Below are positions 7,628-15,412 of a stretch of 19,620 nucleotides of DNA, piece by piece (position 1 is the first letter of the stretch; each line of letters opens with the position of its first letter). Origin of the DNA: Bacteroidota bacterium (lineage in GTDB: Bacteria; Bacteroidota; Bacteroidia; Flavobacteriales; Schleiferiaceae); contig SYCM01000018.1 in the NCBI GenBank assembly GCA_005786915.1, forward strand, positions 1 through 19,620, written 5' to 3'. The translations under genes were made by a program, and so were the position numbers. The notes below the pieces were generated by a model. It was not told the origin of the DNA. It saw only the letters and a list, made by a program, of their open reading frames with translations, and searched no databases.

Positions 7628-7635
7628 TACCTTCA
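7628..7635 (+). promoter_or_regulatory. Promoter -7 box candidate for dnaG
   Basis: TACCTTCA (two mismatches to TAnnTTTG) ends 8 bases before the dnaG ATG and lies in the 20-base gap after the polyprenyl synthase gene. The nearest upstream TTG (7601-7603) leaves a 24-base spacer, rather long. It fits the recurring leaderless layout of this window. Confidence 0.4.
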
Positions 7636-7643
7636 TCCGTCCC

Positions 7644-9584
7644 ATGGGACTTATTTCACCTGCCACCGTTGACCGAATTCTCGATGCCGCCCGTATCGAA
7701 GAAGTCGTCGGTGAATTCGTGACCCTCAAGCGCAGCGGAGGCAGCTTTCGCGGACTGAGTCCGTTCACCCAAGAGAAGACGCCGTCGTTTTACGTCGTTC
7801 CGTCCAAAGGGATTTTCAAGTGCTTTTCCTCGGGCAAGGGCGGTTCAGTCGTCACTTTTTTGATGGAGCACGAACAGCTTTCCTACCCCGACGCCCTGCG
7901 CTGGCTCGCCAAAAAGTACCAAATCGAGATCGAGGAAGAGGAGACGTCGCCCGAGCAGGACGCCGTGCGCGACCGCCGCGAGAGCATGTTTGCCCTCAAC
8001 GCCTTCGCCCTCAAGCAGTTTGGTGAGTGGATGTGGAACGACGACCACGGACGCGCCGTGGGCTTGGCCTACTTTCGCGAGCGCGGATTTACCGACGAGA
8101 CGCTGCGCAAGTTTGAGCTCGGCTTTCACCTCGAGGGGCGCGACGCCTTCGCCAAGGCCGCGGCCAAAGCGGGCTACCAGGCAGAGTTCCTCGAGGCAAC
8201 CGGGCTATGCATTAAGCGCGAATCGGGCGATTTGGTCGATCGCTTCTGGGGCCGAGCAATGTTTCCGATTCATTCGCTGAGCGGTCGCGTAGTGGGCTTT
8301 GGCGGACGCGTGCTACGCAGTGACGCCAAGACCGCCAAGTACCTAAATAGCCCTGAGTCGGACATTTACCACAAGTCCCAGGTGCTGTATGGCCTTTTTC
8401 AGGCTAAGCAAGCCATCAGCCGGGCCAACAAGGTCTACCTCGTTGAAGGATATACCGACGTTATCAGCATGCATCAAGCGGGCGTGCACAATGTGGTTTC
8501 GTCGAGCGGAACCGCCCTTACGCTAGATCAGATTCGCTTGGTGAAGCGATTGACCGAGCACGTCACACTACTGTACGACGGCGATAAGGCAGGCATCCGC
8601 GCGTCGTTCCGCGGCATTGATTTGCTTCTGGAAGAAGGCCTCTACGTGCGGGCCGTGCCACTGCCTGACGGCGAAGATCCCGATTCGCTCGCCCGCTCCA
8701 TGGACGGCGAGTCGCTCAACGCCTACCTTGCCGAGCACGAAGTTGACTTCATGCAGTTCAAGGTCGAGGCGCTGACTGAAGAGGGCGCCGCCCAAGACCC
8801 GATTCGCCGGGCCGAAGTGGTGCGCGACGTGGTCCAGTCGGTTGCCAAGATTCCCAATGCCATCCTACGCGAAGTCTACCTGCGGGACAGCGCCCAGCGC
8901 TTGGGCATTGACGAGCGCAACCTGTACGCCGAGATGGAGCGCATTCGAGGCGCCGAACTCAAAAACGCCAGCCAGCGGCGCCCCGACCGCGACTCATACG
9001 AAGACCCCAGTCCGCCCGAAATGCAGGTGCAGCGGCCGCAAGCTCCGCGCCCGTTAGCCGTGGAGGATGCCTTAGTTAAGGTGCTGCTGCAGCACGGCAG
9101 CGACCGGGTCAGGTGGACCGGTCCCGACGGACTCGAGCAAGAAGACGCTGCAGCTGCGCTCATTCTAGACGACCTTAGCTCGGACGAACTTGCTTTTGGA
9201 CATGATCCCTACCAGCGCATTTACCTTGAGATGCTGGCCGTGTGGTCGGCCGAAGAACGCATTTTGGGTCCCGAGCACTTTGTGCGCCACGAAGACCCGA
9301 GCTTGGCCGCGACGGCCGCTGAATGCCTGACGGAGCGCTACCAGCTCGCCGACTGGTCCCGCAAGAGCATCTACATCGGCTCGATGGAAGACCAGCTCTC
9401 GAACCATGTGCACGAATGCTTGCTCCGCTTTAAAGAGCACCGTTTAGAAGACCGTATTCGCGCGTCGGTTGCCGCCCTTTCGGCCCTCACCGACCCCGCA
9501 GATCGCGAGGCCAAGCTTAGCGAATTTGTGCGCATCCAGGCCCTGCGCAACGCCCTTCGCGCGGAACTTCAGCGCGTAGTATGA
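7644..9584 (+). CDS. dnaG: DNA primase DnaG
   Basis: Primase that lays down RNA primers for chromosome replication, with DnaB helicase as partner. 646 residues, normal for the phylum. The N-terminal CHC2-type zinc-ribbon fold is present (residues about 3-95; GLSPFTQEKTPSFYVVPSK), but three of four metal ligands are replaced: S39, T42 and S63 stand where Cys, His and Cys are expected, with only C60 kept. The catalytic core follows (about 120-370), with TOPRIM motifs EGYTD (E268, D272) and YDGDKAG (D312, D314). A variable, charged linker (about 440-480) precedes a poorly conserved C-terminal helical region presumed to bind DnaB. The ATG at 7644 matches the family N terminus (ISPATVDRILDAARIEEVV). 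Confidence 0.96.
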   Translation: MGLISPATVDRILDAARIEEVVGEFVTLKRSGGSFRGLSPFTQEKTPSFYVVPSKGIFKCFSSGKGGSVVTFLMEHEQLSYPDALRWLAKKYQIEIEEEETSPEQDAVRDRRESMFALNAFALKQFGEWMWNDDHGRAVGLAYFRERGFTDETLRKFELGFHLEGRDAFAKAAAKAGYQAEFLEATGLCIKRESGDLVDRFWGRAMFPIHSLSGRVVGFGGRVLRSDAKTAKYLNSPESDIYHKSQVLYGLFQAKQAISRANKVYLVEGYTDVISMHQAGVHNVVSSSGTALTLDQIRLVKRLTEHVTLLYDGDKAGIRASFRGIDLLLEEGLYVRAVPLPDGEDPDSLARSMDGESLNAYLAEHEVDFMQFKVEALTEEGAAQDPIRRAEVVRDVVQSVAKIPNAILREVYLRDSAQRLGIDERNLYAEMERIRGAELKNASQRRPDRDSYEDPSPPEMQVQRPQAPRPLAVEDALVKVLLQHGSDRVRWTGPDGLEQEDAAAALILDDLSSDELAFGHDPYQRIYLEMLAVWSAEERILGPEHFVRHEDPSLAATAAECLTERYQLADWSRKSIYIGSMEDQLSNHVHECLLRFKEHRLEDRIRASVAALSALTDPADREAKLSEFVRIQALRNALRAELQRVV

Positions 9585-9590
9585 TGGTTG

Positions 9591-9598
9591 TACCTTGG
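9591..9598 (+). promoter_or_regulatory. Promoter -7 box candidate for the holin-like gene
   Basis: TACCTTGG (one mismatch to TAnnTTTG) lies just after the dnaG stop and ends 5 bases before the ATG at 9604. No clear -33 TTG is seen. Confidence 0.4.
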
Positions 9599-9603
9599 TA
9601 GGC

Positions 9604-9987
9604 ATGAATGCTTTTAACCGCCCCTCCTGGGGCGTTCGACTCATCGCCCGCACCTTGGCGGCTTTTGCGACGGCGTGGATTCTTCCCAGCGTAGACCTCG
9701 ACAAGTTTACCACGGCCATCTGGCTCTCGGTCGTACTTGCCCTGCTGAACAGTACCGTCAAACCCCTGCTCGTGCTCTTGACGATTCCCTTGACGGTGTT
9801 TTCATTTGGACTTTTTGTGCTCGTCATTAACGCCGGAGTCGTGCTGCTCGCGAGCGAATGGGTGGACGGATTTACCGTGGGCGGATTTTGGTCGGCTCTC
9901 GCCTTCAGCGTCGTGTACTCAATCTTCTCGAGCATGCTCGAGGGTCAATGGCGTATGCGCGTGGCGCGTATGAAAAATGGGGCCTAA
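9604..9987 (+). CDS. Phage-holin-family / YvlD-like small membrane protein
   Basis: 127-residue integral membrane protein of the group annotated as phage holin family protein or YvlD/DUF360. These are chromosomal membrane proteins of unclear role, and the holin label does not imply a phage here. Four hydrophobic segments are visible. The PSVDLDKFTTAIWLSVVLALLNSTVKPLLVLLTIPLTV region carries the family's hallmark polar-aromatic pattern with LNxxxKPxL and IPLT. The start is placed at ATG 9604 (MNAFNRPSWGVRLI); the in-frame TTG at 9595 sits inside the promoter-like box. The end overlaps by 4 bases the stop of the convergent DUF502 gene, so there is no room for a terminator between them. Confidence 0.82.
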   Translation: MNAFNRPSWGVRLIARTLAAFATAWILPSVDLDKFTTAIWLSVVLALLNSTVKPLLVLLTIPLTVFSFGLFVLVINAGVVLLASEWVDGFTVGGFWSALAFSVVYSIFSSMLEGQWRMRVARMKNGA

Positions 9988-10538
9988 CCCTGCCCAACCA
10001 CGCCTCCGGCAATAAGGTACTTCATGATGTCGCCCGTTTTTCCACTCAGCGGTTCGACGTAGCTCTGGGGAACCACGTACATGTCGCCCATGATGGTGAG
10101 CGCAAGCGGAACGTATACCATGACATAGCCCTCGGGCGCGTTGCCCAACTCCTTCAGGGTTTCGTCGGTCACAAATCCGACCTTGCGCACCTCGCTGTCG
10201 GGCGCCATGCGGACCAGCACGGCGTGCTCAAACCCCTTCTTTTTGCCCGTCAGGCTCTACATCACATCTGTGGTCGAACTGTAGACGAGCTTTACCAATG
10301 GCACGTTTTCAAGGAGCCCGTCGACCACTTTGACGAGCGGATTTTTCACGACGAAATTGCCCAAAAAGCCGACGGCCGTTACTCCAGCGAGCAGGGTCAG
10401 TAGTCCTAAGCCGGGGAGCTCGAAAGGGATCAGCGAGTCAAGGGTGCTCAGCGCCCAATAGAGCACGTAGACGGTTAATGCTAAGGGCGTCGTGTAGAGG
10501 AGGCCTTGAACGAAGTAGTTGATCAGTCGGTTTTTCAT
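9984..10538 (-). pseudogene. DUF502 family membrane protein, interrupted by in-frame TAG
   Basis: A DUF502 gene read from ATG 10538 to TAG 9986-9984 (184 sense positions), broken by an in-frame TAG at 10259-10257. The 5' part encodes 93 residues with two transmembrane helices (about 8-30 and 43-64) and the family stretch ENVPLVKLVYSSTTDV. The 3' part, in the same frame, continues SLTGKKKGFEHAVLV and KVGFVTDETL, ending in the family C terminus MKYLIAGGVV. No base is missing; a single C-to-T (CAG), G-to-T (GAG) or A-to-T (AAG) change would explain it. The remainder looks undecayed, so a recent mutation or a read error is likeliest. A GTG at 10220 could restart translation of the soluble half. 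Its ATG overlaps the MmcQ-like gene's stop (ATGA), so it is last in the operon. Confidence 0.8.
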
Positions 10539-10894
10539 AATACGGGGTATTGGTTGCGAATTTTTTTAGGTAGGCCGGCTACCACTAGGTTGTAGGACTG
10601 GCGAATCCAGTTGGCGACAGTTCGAGACGGAGCGCTTCCGTCGAGCCGAACCGCGCTCCAGTGCACCGGGCTCAGGTGGGAGGCCCGCTCGAGGCAGGGG
10701 TACTCCGCCCGCAAGTCTTCGAGGAGTTCGGGCGGAAACTTCAGCGCCATCCCCACGGGCTCGGGCTCGTCCAGCGGCAGAATGGCGAACATTTTACCCG
10801 ACACCTTGAGGACCAGATGTTCCGGCCCAAAGGGCGTGGTGACCTCGGTGTTAGGAAGTTCCGCGGCGTAGGCAAGGGCTTCATCTCGGTTCAC
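10535..10894 (-). CDS. MmcQ/YjbR family protein
   Basis: 119-residue protein of the MmcQ/YjbR family, a small CyaY-like or DNA-binding-like fold found widely in bacteria with no firmly established role. Family features: the N-terminal TPFGPEHLVLKVSGKMFAIL block (residues about 20-39), a central acidic-aromatic stretch, SPVHWSAVRLDGS (about 75-87), and the C-terminal SYNLVVAGLPKK. The start is GTG at 10894, 3 bases after the TAG of the upstream alkyltransferase-like gene, and its TGA overlaps the DUF502 ATG. Translation is therefore probably coupled in this operon. A DNA-binding role is suggested only by family naming. Confidence 0.88.
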   Translation of the reverse strand: MNRDEALAYAAELPNTEVTTPFGPEHLVLKVSGKMFAILPLDEPEPVGMALKFPPELLEDLRAEYPCLERASHLSPVHWSAVRLDGSAPSRTVANWIRQSYNLVVAGLPKKIRNQYPVL

Positions 10895-10897
10895 GGC

Positions 10898-11230
10898 CTA
10901 AAGTTCGCGAATCGGATCCCAAAAGTGGCGCGCAAAGTCCTGAATTTGATCGTCTTCGACACGGATACCTTCGGCTTCAAGCTGCTGCTGCATCGCCGTG
11001 AATCCGCCGAAATGGTGCTTTCCGGTCAGTACGCCGAGGCGGTTGACCACCCGGTGCGCGGGCACGTCGGGCAGGCTGTGGGCCGCATTCATGGCGTAGC
11101 CTACCGTTCGGGCTCCTCCGGCGCTGCCGAGGTAGCGGGCAATGGCTCCGTAGCTCGTGACTCTTCCTTGAGGAATTTGGCGAGCCACCGCATAGACCCG
11201 CTGAAAAAAGTCAGAATCCGCGGAACTCAT
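10898..11230 (-). CDS. Alkyltransferase-like (ATL) protein, MGMT family
   Basis: 110-residue protein equal to the C-terminal DNA-binding/active-site domain of O6-methylguanine-DNA methyltransferase. FFQRVYAVARQIPQGRVTSYGAIA is the usual helix-wing region, and VPAHRVVN occupies the active-site position. The catalytic cysteine of the PCHR motif is replaced by alanine (A58), so it cannot accept an alkyl group. Known ATL proteins with such changes bind alkylated guanine and hand it to nucleotide excision repair; that role is inferred here. GKHHF and the C-terminal FWDPIREL match short Bacteroidota members as I recall them. The ATG overlaps the trmB stop by ATGA. It shares the operon with recJ, another DNA-repair gene, two places upstream. 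Confidence 0.88.
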   Translation of the reverse strand: MSSADSDFFQRVYAVARQIPQGRVTSYGAIARYLGSAGGARTVGYAMNAAHSLPDVPAHRVVNRLGVLTGKHHFGGFTAMQQQLEAEGIRVEDDQIQDFARHFWDPIREL

Positions 11231-11901
11231 GCAAAGCGAAACTTGAGGTAGGTGATGGTCTTCCCCTTGTCCATAAACATCCGTTCGTAGTAGGTCTGGC
11301 AGGCAAAAGCCACGTGATCGGGATAGGGCTCAAGCTGGCGGTAGACGTCGTGGTAGCTTTCCAGCACGTCGTGGCCTTGGAGCTCGAGGATTCCGTGCAG
11401 GTAGCCGTGCAGGAACTCGCTGTCGGTCTTCAGGTGCAGCAGACCGCCGGGCTTGAGCAGCCGCTGGTAGCGGGCCAAGAACTCGGGGTTGACCATGCGG
11501 TGTTTGGCGCGCTGAAACTTGATTTGGGGGTCGGGAAACGTGATCCACAGTTCATCGATTTCGCCGGGGGCGAAGGCCTGTTCGAGCCACTCCACACGGG
11601 TGCGCAGAAAGCCCACTTGGTTAAGCCCTTCGGATTGGGCCTCTTTGGCGCCCTTCCAGATGCGGGCCCCCTTGATGTCGATTCCGAGGTAGCTTTTTTC
11701 GGGCTCGCGCCGAGCCAGGGCCACCGTGTACTCGCCGCGTCCGCAGCCGAGCTCCACGACGAGCGGGCGTTCGGAGGCAAAAAACTTCGCCTTCCATTGG
11801 CCGCGCAGGCTAAAAGTCCCTAAAATTTCTTCTTTGCTCGGCTGGACGACGTGCGCCATTGCATCAAGCTCGGCGAATTTGGCGAGTTTGCCTTTTCCCA
11901 T
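11227..11901 (-). CDS. trmB: tRNA (guanine-N7-)-methyltransferase
   Basis: 224-residue SAM-dependent enzyme making m7G46 in tRNA variable loops. Motifs: VVELGCGRGEYT (48-59, SAM binding), LGIDIKGARIWKGA (72-85), ITFPDPQIKF (120-129) with RAKHRM following, and LKTDSE (157-162). These are the standard TrmB signatures. The ATG at 11901 is preceded at 4 bases by a perfect TACCTTTG box, and it lies 3 bases after the recJ stop. It can thus be transcribed both with the upstream genes and from its own promoter. The C terminus overlaps the ATL start (ATGA). Full length, nothing odd in the sequence. Confidence 0.95.
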   Translation of the reverse strand: MGKGKLAKFAELDAMAHVVQPSKEEILGTFSLRGQWKAKFFASERPLVVELGCGRGEYTVALARREPEKSYLGIDIKGARIWKGAKEAQSEGLNQVGFLRTRVEWLEQAFAPGEIDELWITFPDPQIKFQRAKHRMVNPEFLARYQRLLKPGGLLHLKTDSEFLHGYLHGILELQGHDVLESYHDVYRQLEPYPDHVAFACQTYYERMFMDKGKTITYLKFRFA

Positions 11902-11904
11902 GGG

Positions 11905-13611
11905 TCAAAGGTAGGCCTGGCCTGAGGTCGGCTGAAGGTCGAGGAGGCGCGCCTGAACGGTTCGCTCGCCGCGGTACTCGTTCCACGAAAGCTGAAACGC
12001 CGCGTCGACGAGGCCCTCGGGGATGGGGTCGTCGCCCCACTGAAAGTGGATTCCCCGCAGCGAACGCTGGCGGAACGGATCAAAGAGCTCGACCTGGAGG
12101 TGCTCGCCTTCAGCGCCCACTTTTTTGGTGTAGGCCAGTTCCACTCCCCGCACGCCCCAAACGGGCGCGGGGTTACCCACGCCAAAGGGCTCGAGTCGGT
12201 CCTGCAGCTGCAGAAGCCGCGGCGTGACCTCGTCGACCCGCAGGACCACGTCGACGGCAATTTGGGGTTGGCGCATGGACTCGGGCCAGCGTCGGTCGAC
12301 CGCGGCGTTCAGGGCGACCCTAAAGTCGTCGAGGTTTTCGGGCTTGCAGGTCATTCCGGCGGCGGCTTTGTGTCCGCCAAACTGGATCAGGTGCGCGCTG
12401 GCGTCGTCGAGGGCCGCATACAAATCGAGGCCTGGAGCGCTGCGCGCGCTGCCCGAAAGCACCCCCTCATGCTCGGTAAAGGCGACGACGGGCCGGTAAA
12501 AGCGCTCGGCTACGCGCTGGGCGATTAGCCCCACGATTCCCTTGTGCCAGTCGGGGTGGTAGAGCACCAGTGCCAAGTCGTCGCTGACTGACTCCGCCAT
12601 CTCGAGGGCCTCGTCGACCATGCGGCGCTCGGTGCTGCGGCGCGTCGTGTTCAGGTCGTGGAGGTCTTGGCTAAACTGCTCGATGGGCCCCATGTCGGTC
12701 GCCGTGAGCAGCTGTACGGCCCGCAGCCCGTGGTCCATGCGTCCGGCCGCGTTGATTTTGGGGGCGACGCTAAAACTGAGGTCGCGGGCGCTCACGGGTC
12801 CGCGCCGCTCGCCAATCAGCGCTTGCAGCGCGGGCCGGGGCCGGGTGTTTATCAGCTCGATGCCTTGCATGAGCCAGCGACGGTTGAGCCCGACCATAGG
12901 AACCATGTCGGCCGCAATGCTCAGCGCGAGCAGGTCGTGGTGGGCGTCGAGTGGCGCAGAATCGAGCCCCGCTGCGTCGTAGGCGCTGAGCCAAAGCATG
13001 AACCCGACGCCGCAGCCCGAAAGGTAGGTGTGGCCGAACCGGCAGTCGCTCCGCAGCGGGTCGAGTACGGCCAGGGCATTGGGCAGGCGCTCTTCGGGCT
13101 GGTGGTGGTCGGCAACGATCACGTCGAGGCCGAGGGACACGGCGTAGTCGATTTCGTCAAAGGCTTTCACCCCGCAGTCGAGGGTGATGAGCACTTTGGC
13201 GCCGAGCTCGATGGCCCGATCGATGCCCGCCTTCGAGAGGCCGTATCCTTCGCGGTAGCGGTCGGGAATGTAGGCCTCGGTCCGCCATCCCCCGGCTTTC
13301 AGGGCGAGGGTGCCGACCGACACCGCCGTGGTGCCGTCGACGTCGTAGTCGCCAAAGAGAAACACGAGTTCGCCTTGGGCCCGGGCTAGCGCGAGGCGTT
13401 CGGCAGCCTCGGGCATTCCGGCCATGTCAAACGGGTTCACTTCGCCCGGGTCGGTACCCTGGATCCAGTCCCGCACCTCGTCGAGGTTGCGGAATCCGCG
13501 AAGGGCCAGGAGTTCGGCCATAGGCCGGTCCATCTGCTTTGCGAGCGCGGCTACCGCCTCGGCATCAGGCTTGGGCGGTAGGGTCCACCACTTGCTTCGA
13601 GTGCGGCTCAT
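11905..13611 (-). CDS. recJ: Single-stranded-DNA-specific exonuclease RecJ
   Basis: 5'-3' single-strand exonuclease of the DHH phosphoesterase superfamily, used in recombination and mismatch/excision repair. 568 residues, normal length. Motifs: FLFGDYDVDGTTA (D88, D90, D92), LDCGV (D145), VADHHQP (168-170, the DHH triad), an SxAxKINAAGRM stretch in the middle, and the DHHA1-type QFGGHKAAAGMT near residue 415. The OB-fold region follows (PFGVGNPAPVWGV onward). The ATG at 13611 overlaps the TGA of the DAHP synthase gene (ATGA), implying translational coupling. The last codons double as the trmB promoter box. Confidence 0.96.
   Translation of the reverse strand: MSRTRSKWWTLPPKPDAEAVAALAKQMDRPMAELLALRGFRNLDEVRDWIQGTDPGEVNPFDMAGMPEAAERLALARAQGELVFLFGDYDVDGTTAVSVGTLALKAGGWRTEAYIPDRYREGYGLSKAGIDRAIELGAKVLITLDCGVKAFDEIDYAVSLGLDVIVADHHQPEERLPNALAVLDPLRSDCRFGHTYLSGCGVGFMLWLSAYDAAGLDSAPLDAHHDLLALSIAADMVPMVGLNRRWLMQGIELINTRPRPALQALIGERRGPVSARDLSFSVAPKINAAGRMDHGLRAVQLLTATDMGPIEQFSQDLHDLNTTRRSTERRMVDEALEMAESVSDDLALVLYHPDWHKGIVGLIAQRVAERFYRPVVAFTEHEGVLSGSARSAPGLDLYAALDDASAHLIQFGGHKAAAGMTCKPENLDDFRVALNAAVDRRWPESMRQPQIAVDVVLRVDEVTPRLLQLQDRLEPFGVGNPAPVWGVRGVELAYTKKVGAEGEHLQVELFDPFRQRSLRGIHFQWGDDPIPEGLVDAAFQLSWNEYRGERTVQARLLDLQPTSGQAYL
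11906..11913 (-). promoter_or_regulatory. Internal operon promoter for trmB inside recJ
   Basis: Minus-strand TACCTTTG, an exact TAnnTTTG match, is made of the last two sense codons of recJ (TAC CTT) plus TG of its TGA stop. It ends 4 bases before the trmB ATG, predicting a leaderless trmB transcript. No clear -33 TTG is seen. Confidence 0.55.
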
Positions 13612-14717
13612 GCTTCGTCGCGGCGCTGGTTTTGGTAAATCGCGGCCTGATGCTGGACCGAATAGCGGTGCACCAGCTCAAAAAAGGCTTTGACGTACTT
13701 GGGGTCCAGTCCTTGGGCTTGGGCCTGTGCTTCGCGCTGCTCCAGCATGTCGATCCAGCGGTCCATCTGGAACACGCTCGCCCCTTGGGCCAGCTTGCGG
13801 TGCGCCAAGCGTTCTACGATGGCCTGGCGCTGCTGAATCAGTTCCACAAACTGAGCGTCAATTTGGTCGAGAGCCTCGCGGTCGGAACTCAAGCTCTGCG
13901 CAAGGGCGATCGGGTCAGACTGTTCAAGGTAGCGGGCCAGGCGGTCGAGCAAGGCCGATAGCCGCGCCGGCGTAAGCTGCTGGGCGGCGTCGCTCAGCGC
14001 CTCGTCGGGCTGCGGGTGAATCTCGATCATCAACCCGTCGAGCGCAAGATCCATCGCGATTTGGGCGACCGATTCGACCAGGTCGCGCTGCCCGGCAATG
14101 TGGCTCGGATCGCAAAAAATCGGGAGCTCCGGAGCCAGTCGGCGCAGCTCAAAGCTAAGTTCCCAGCGTGGGTCGTTGCGGTAGGGTTCGGGATGGGTGG
14201 CAAAAAATCCACGGTGCACCGCCGCCAAGTCGCTCAGACCAAGCTTGTCGAGGCGTTCGAGGGCCCCCAACCACAATCCGACGTCGGCGTGAATGGGGTT
14301 CTTTACCAGCACGGGCAGCGCGGACCCCTTTAGGGCTTCGGCGATTTCTTGCACATAAAACGGACTCACCGTGGTGCGAGCGCCGATCCAGACGGCATCG
14401 GCTCCCGCCGCGAGGGCGCGTTCGACGTGTTCTGGGTTTCCAACTTCCACGACAAACGGAAGCCCCACTTCGGCCCGCATGATTTGCAGCCACTCGAGAG
14501 CGTTGTACCCCGCGCCCTCAAACGCGCCGGGACGGGTGCGGGGCTTCCATACTCCAGCGCGGAACAGCTGGGTGCGGCCGTCGGCCTTCAGGGCCCGAGC
14601 GGTTTCGAGCACTTGGTCGAGGGATTCAGCGGAACAGGGTCCTGCAATGACCCATGGTTCTCCAGAATTGGGACTCCAGTGTCCAAAGGGTCGGTGGCGT
14701 CGGGCGGCAGCACTCAT
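13608..14717 (-). CDS. Bifunctional DAHP synthase / chorismate mutase
   Basis: 369-residue fusion. Residues about 15-265 are a type I-beta 3-deoxy-7-phosphoheptulonate synthase, joining phosphoenolpyruvate and erythrose 4-phosphate in the first shikimate step. Motifs: IAGPCSAES, FRAGVWKPRTRPGAFEG, VWIGARTT, LVKNPIHAD, HRGF, CDPSHIAG and GLMIEIHP. Residues about 275-365 are an AroQ-class chorismate mutase (REALDQIDAQFVELIQQRQAIVERLAHRK, then GLDPKYVKAFFELVHRYSVQHQ). That makes prephenate for Phe/Tyr. The fusion is common in Bacteroidota, where the mutase domain is thought to give feedback control to the synthase. Start ATG 14717 overlaps the rsmI stop (ATGA); its own stop overlaps the recJ start. 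Confidence 0.95.
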   Translation of the reverse strand: MSAAARRHRPFGHWSPNSGEPWVIAGPCSAESLDQVLETARALKADGRTQLFRAGVWKPRTRPGAFEGAGYNALEWLQIMRAEVGLPFVVEVGNPEHVERALAAGADAVWIGARTTVSPFYVQEIAEALKGSALPVLVKNPIHADVGLWLGALERLDKLGLSDLAAVHRGFFATHPEPYRNDPRWELSFELRRLAPELPIFCDPSHIAGQRDLVESVAQIAMDLALDGLMIEIHPQPDEALSDAAQQLTPARLSALLDRLARYLEQSDPIALAQSLSSDREALDQIDAQFVELIQQRQAIVERLAHRKLAQGASVFQMDRWIDMLEQREAQAQAQGLDPKYVKAFFELVHRYSVQHQAAIYQNQRRDEA

Positions 14718-15412
14718 TCGTCGTTCTTTTTAGTGGAGCTCGGCGCTCCTTCTAGAACAACCACGAGCTCGCCCCGCGGTTCAACTTCGGCAAAATAGGC
14801 CTGAAGCTCGGCGGCGGTGCCCCGGTGGTAGGTTTCGTGAAGCTTGCTGAGCTCGCGCACCACGCAGATTTTGCGGTCCGGACCCAGCCATTCTATGACC
14901 TCGTCCAAAAGCTTGCGCAGCCGGTGCGGCGACTCGTAGGCAACGATCGTTCGGCCTTCGGTCCGCCAGCTTTGGATCCGCGTTTGCCGTCCTTTTTTTT
15001 GCGGAACAAAGCCCTCGAATACGAAGCGGTCGCAGGGAAATCCGCTCGCGACCAATGCGGGAATGAGTGCGGTCGGGCCGGGCAAGGCCTCGACAGCCAC
15101 GCCGGCCTCGACGCAGGCGCGTACCAGCAAAAATCCAGGGTCGCTGATGCCCGGAGTGCCCGCGTCGCTGGCGAGCACCACATGGCCAGAGGATTCGCGA
15201 ATCAGCTGCACGAGCGCGGCGGCCTGGGCGTGCTCGTTGTGCATGTGGTAGGCGCGGAGCTTGGCCTCAATCCCCAGTAAATGTAAAAGCTTACCCGTGG
15301 TTCGGGTATCTTCGGCGAGCACTAATTCGGCGTCCGCCAACGCAGTTTTGGCGCGGTCGGTGATGTCTCCGAGGTTGCCCAGCGGAGTCGGAACGAGCAC
15401 CAGTTTGCCCAT
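14714..15412 (-). CDS. rsmI: 16S rRNA (cytidine1402-2'-O)-methyltransferase
   Basis: 232-residue tetrapyrrole-methylase-fold enzyme that 2'-O-methylates C1402 of 16S rRNA in the ribosomal P site. Motifs: LVLVPTPLGNLGDIT at the N terminus, LAEDTRTTGKLL, ASDAGTPGISDPG (the GxP SAM-binding loop), ALPGPTALIPALVASG, and YESPHRLRKLL, with RELSKLHET late. Full length with a short charged tail (SSTKKNDE). The ATG directly abuts the TAA of the preceding coiled-coil gene (TAAATG, no gap), and the end overlaps the DAHP synthase start. Expression is therefore tied to the operon. Confidence 0.95.
   Translation of the reverse strand: MGKLVLVPTPLGNLGDITDRAKTALADAELVLAEDTRTTGKLLHLLGIEAKLRAYHMHNEHAQAAALVQLIRESSGHVVLASDAGTPGISDPGFLLVRACVEAGVAVEALPGPTALIPALVASGFPCDRFVFEGFVPQKKGRQTRIQSWRTEGRTIVAYESPHRLRKLLDEVIEWLGPDRKICVVRELSKLHETYHRGTAAELQAYFAEVEPRGELVVVLEGAPSSTKKNDE

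Noticed and set aside
9604..9987. Holin-like gene as a sign of prophage
   Set aside because: Neighbours are dnaG and housekeeping genes; no phage structural, lysis or integrase genes occur. The family is chromosomal and widespread.
10257..10259. TAG recoding as an amino acid in this organism
   Set aside because: TAG ends nrdA, the 53-residue ORF, the ATL gene, the MurF-Alr gene and the DUF502 frame itself, so it works as a stop.
12658..13389. 243-codon plus-strand frame opposite recJ
   Set aside because: Antisense to the DHH motifs of recJ; no motif of its own.
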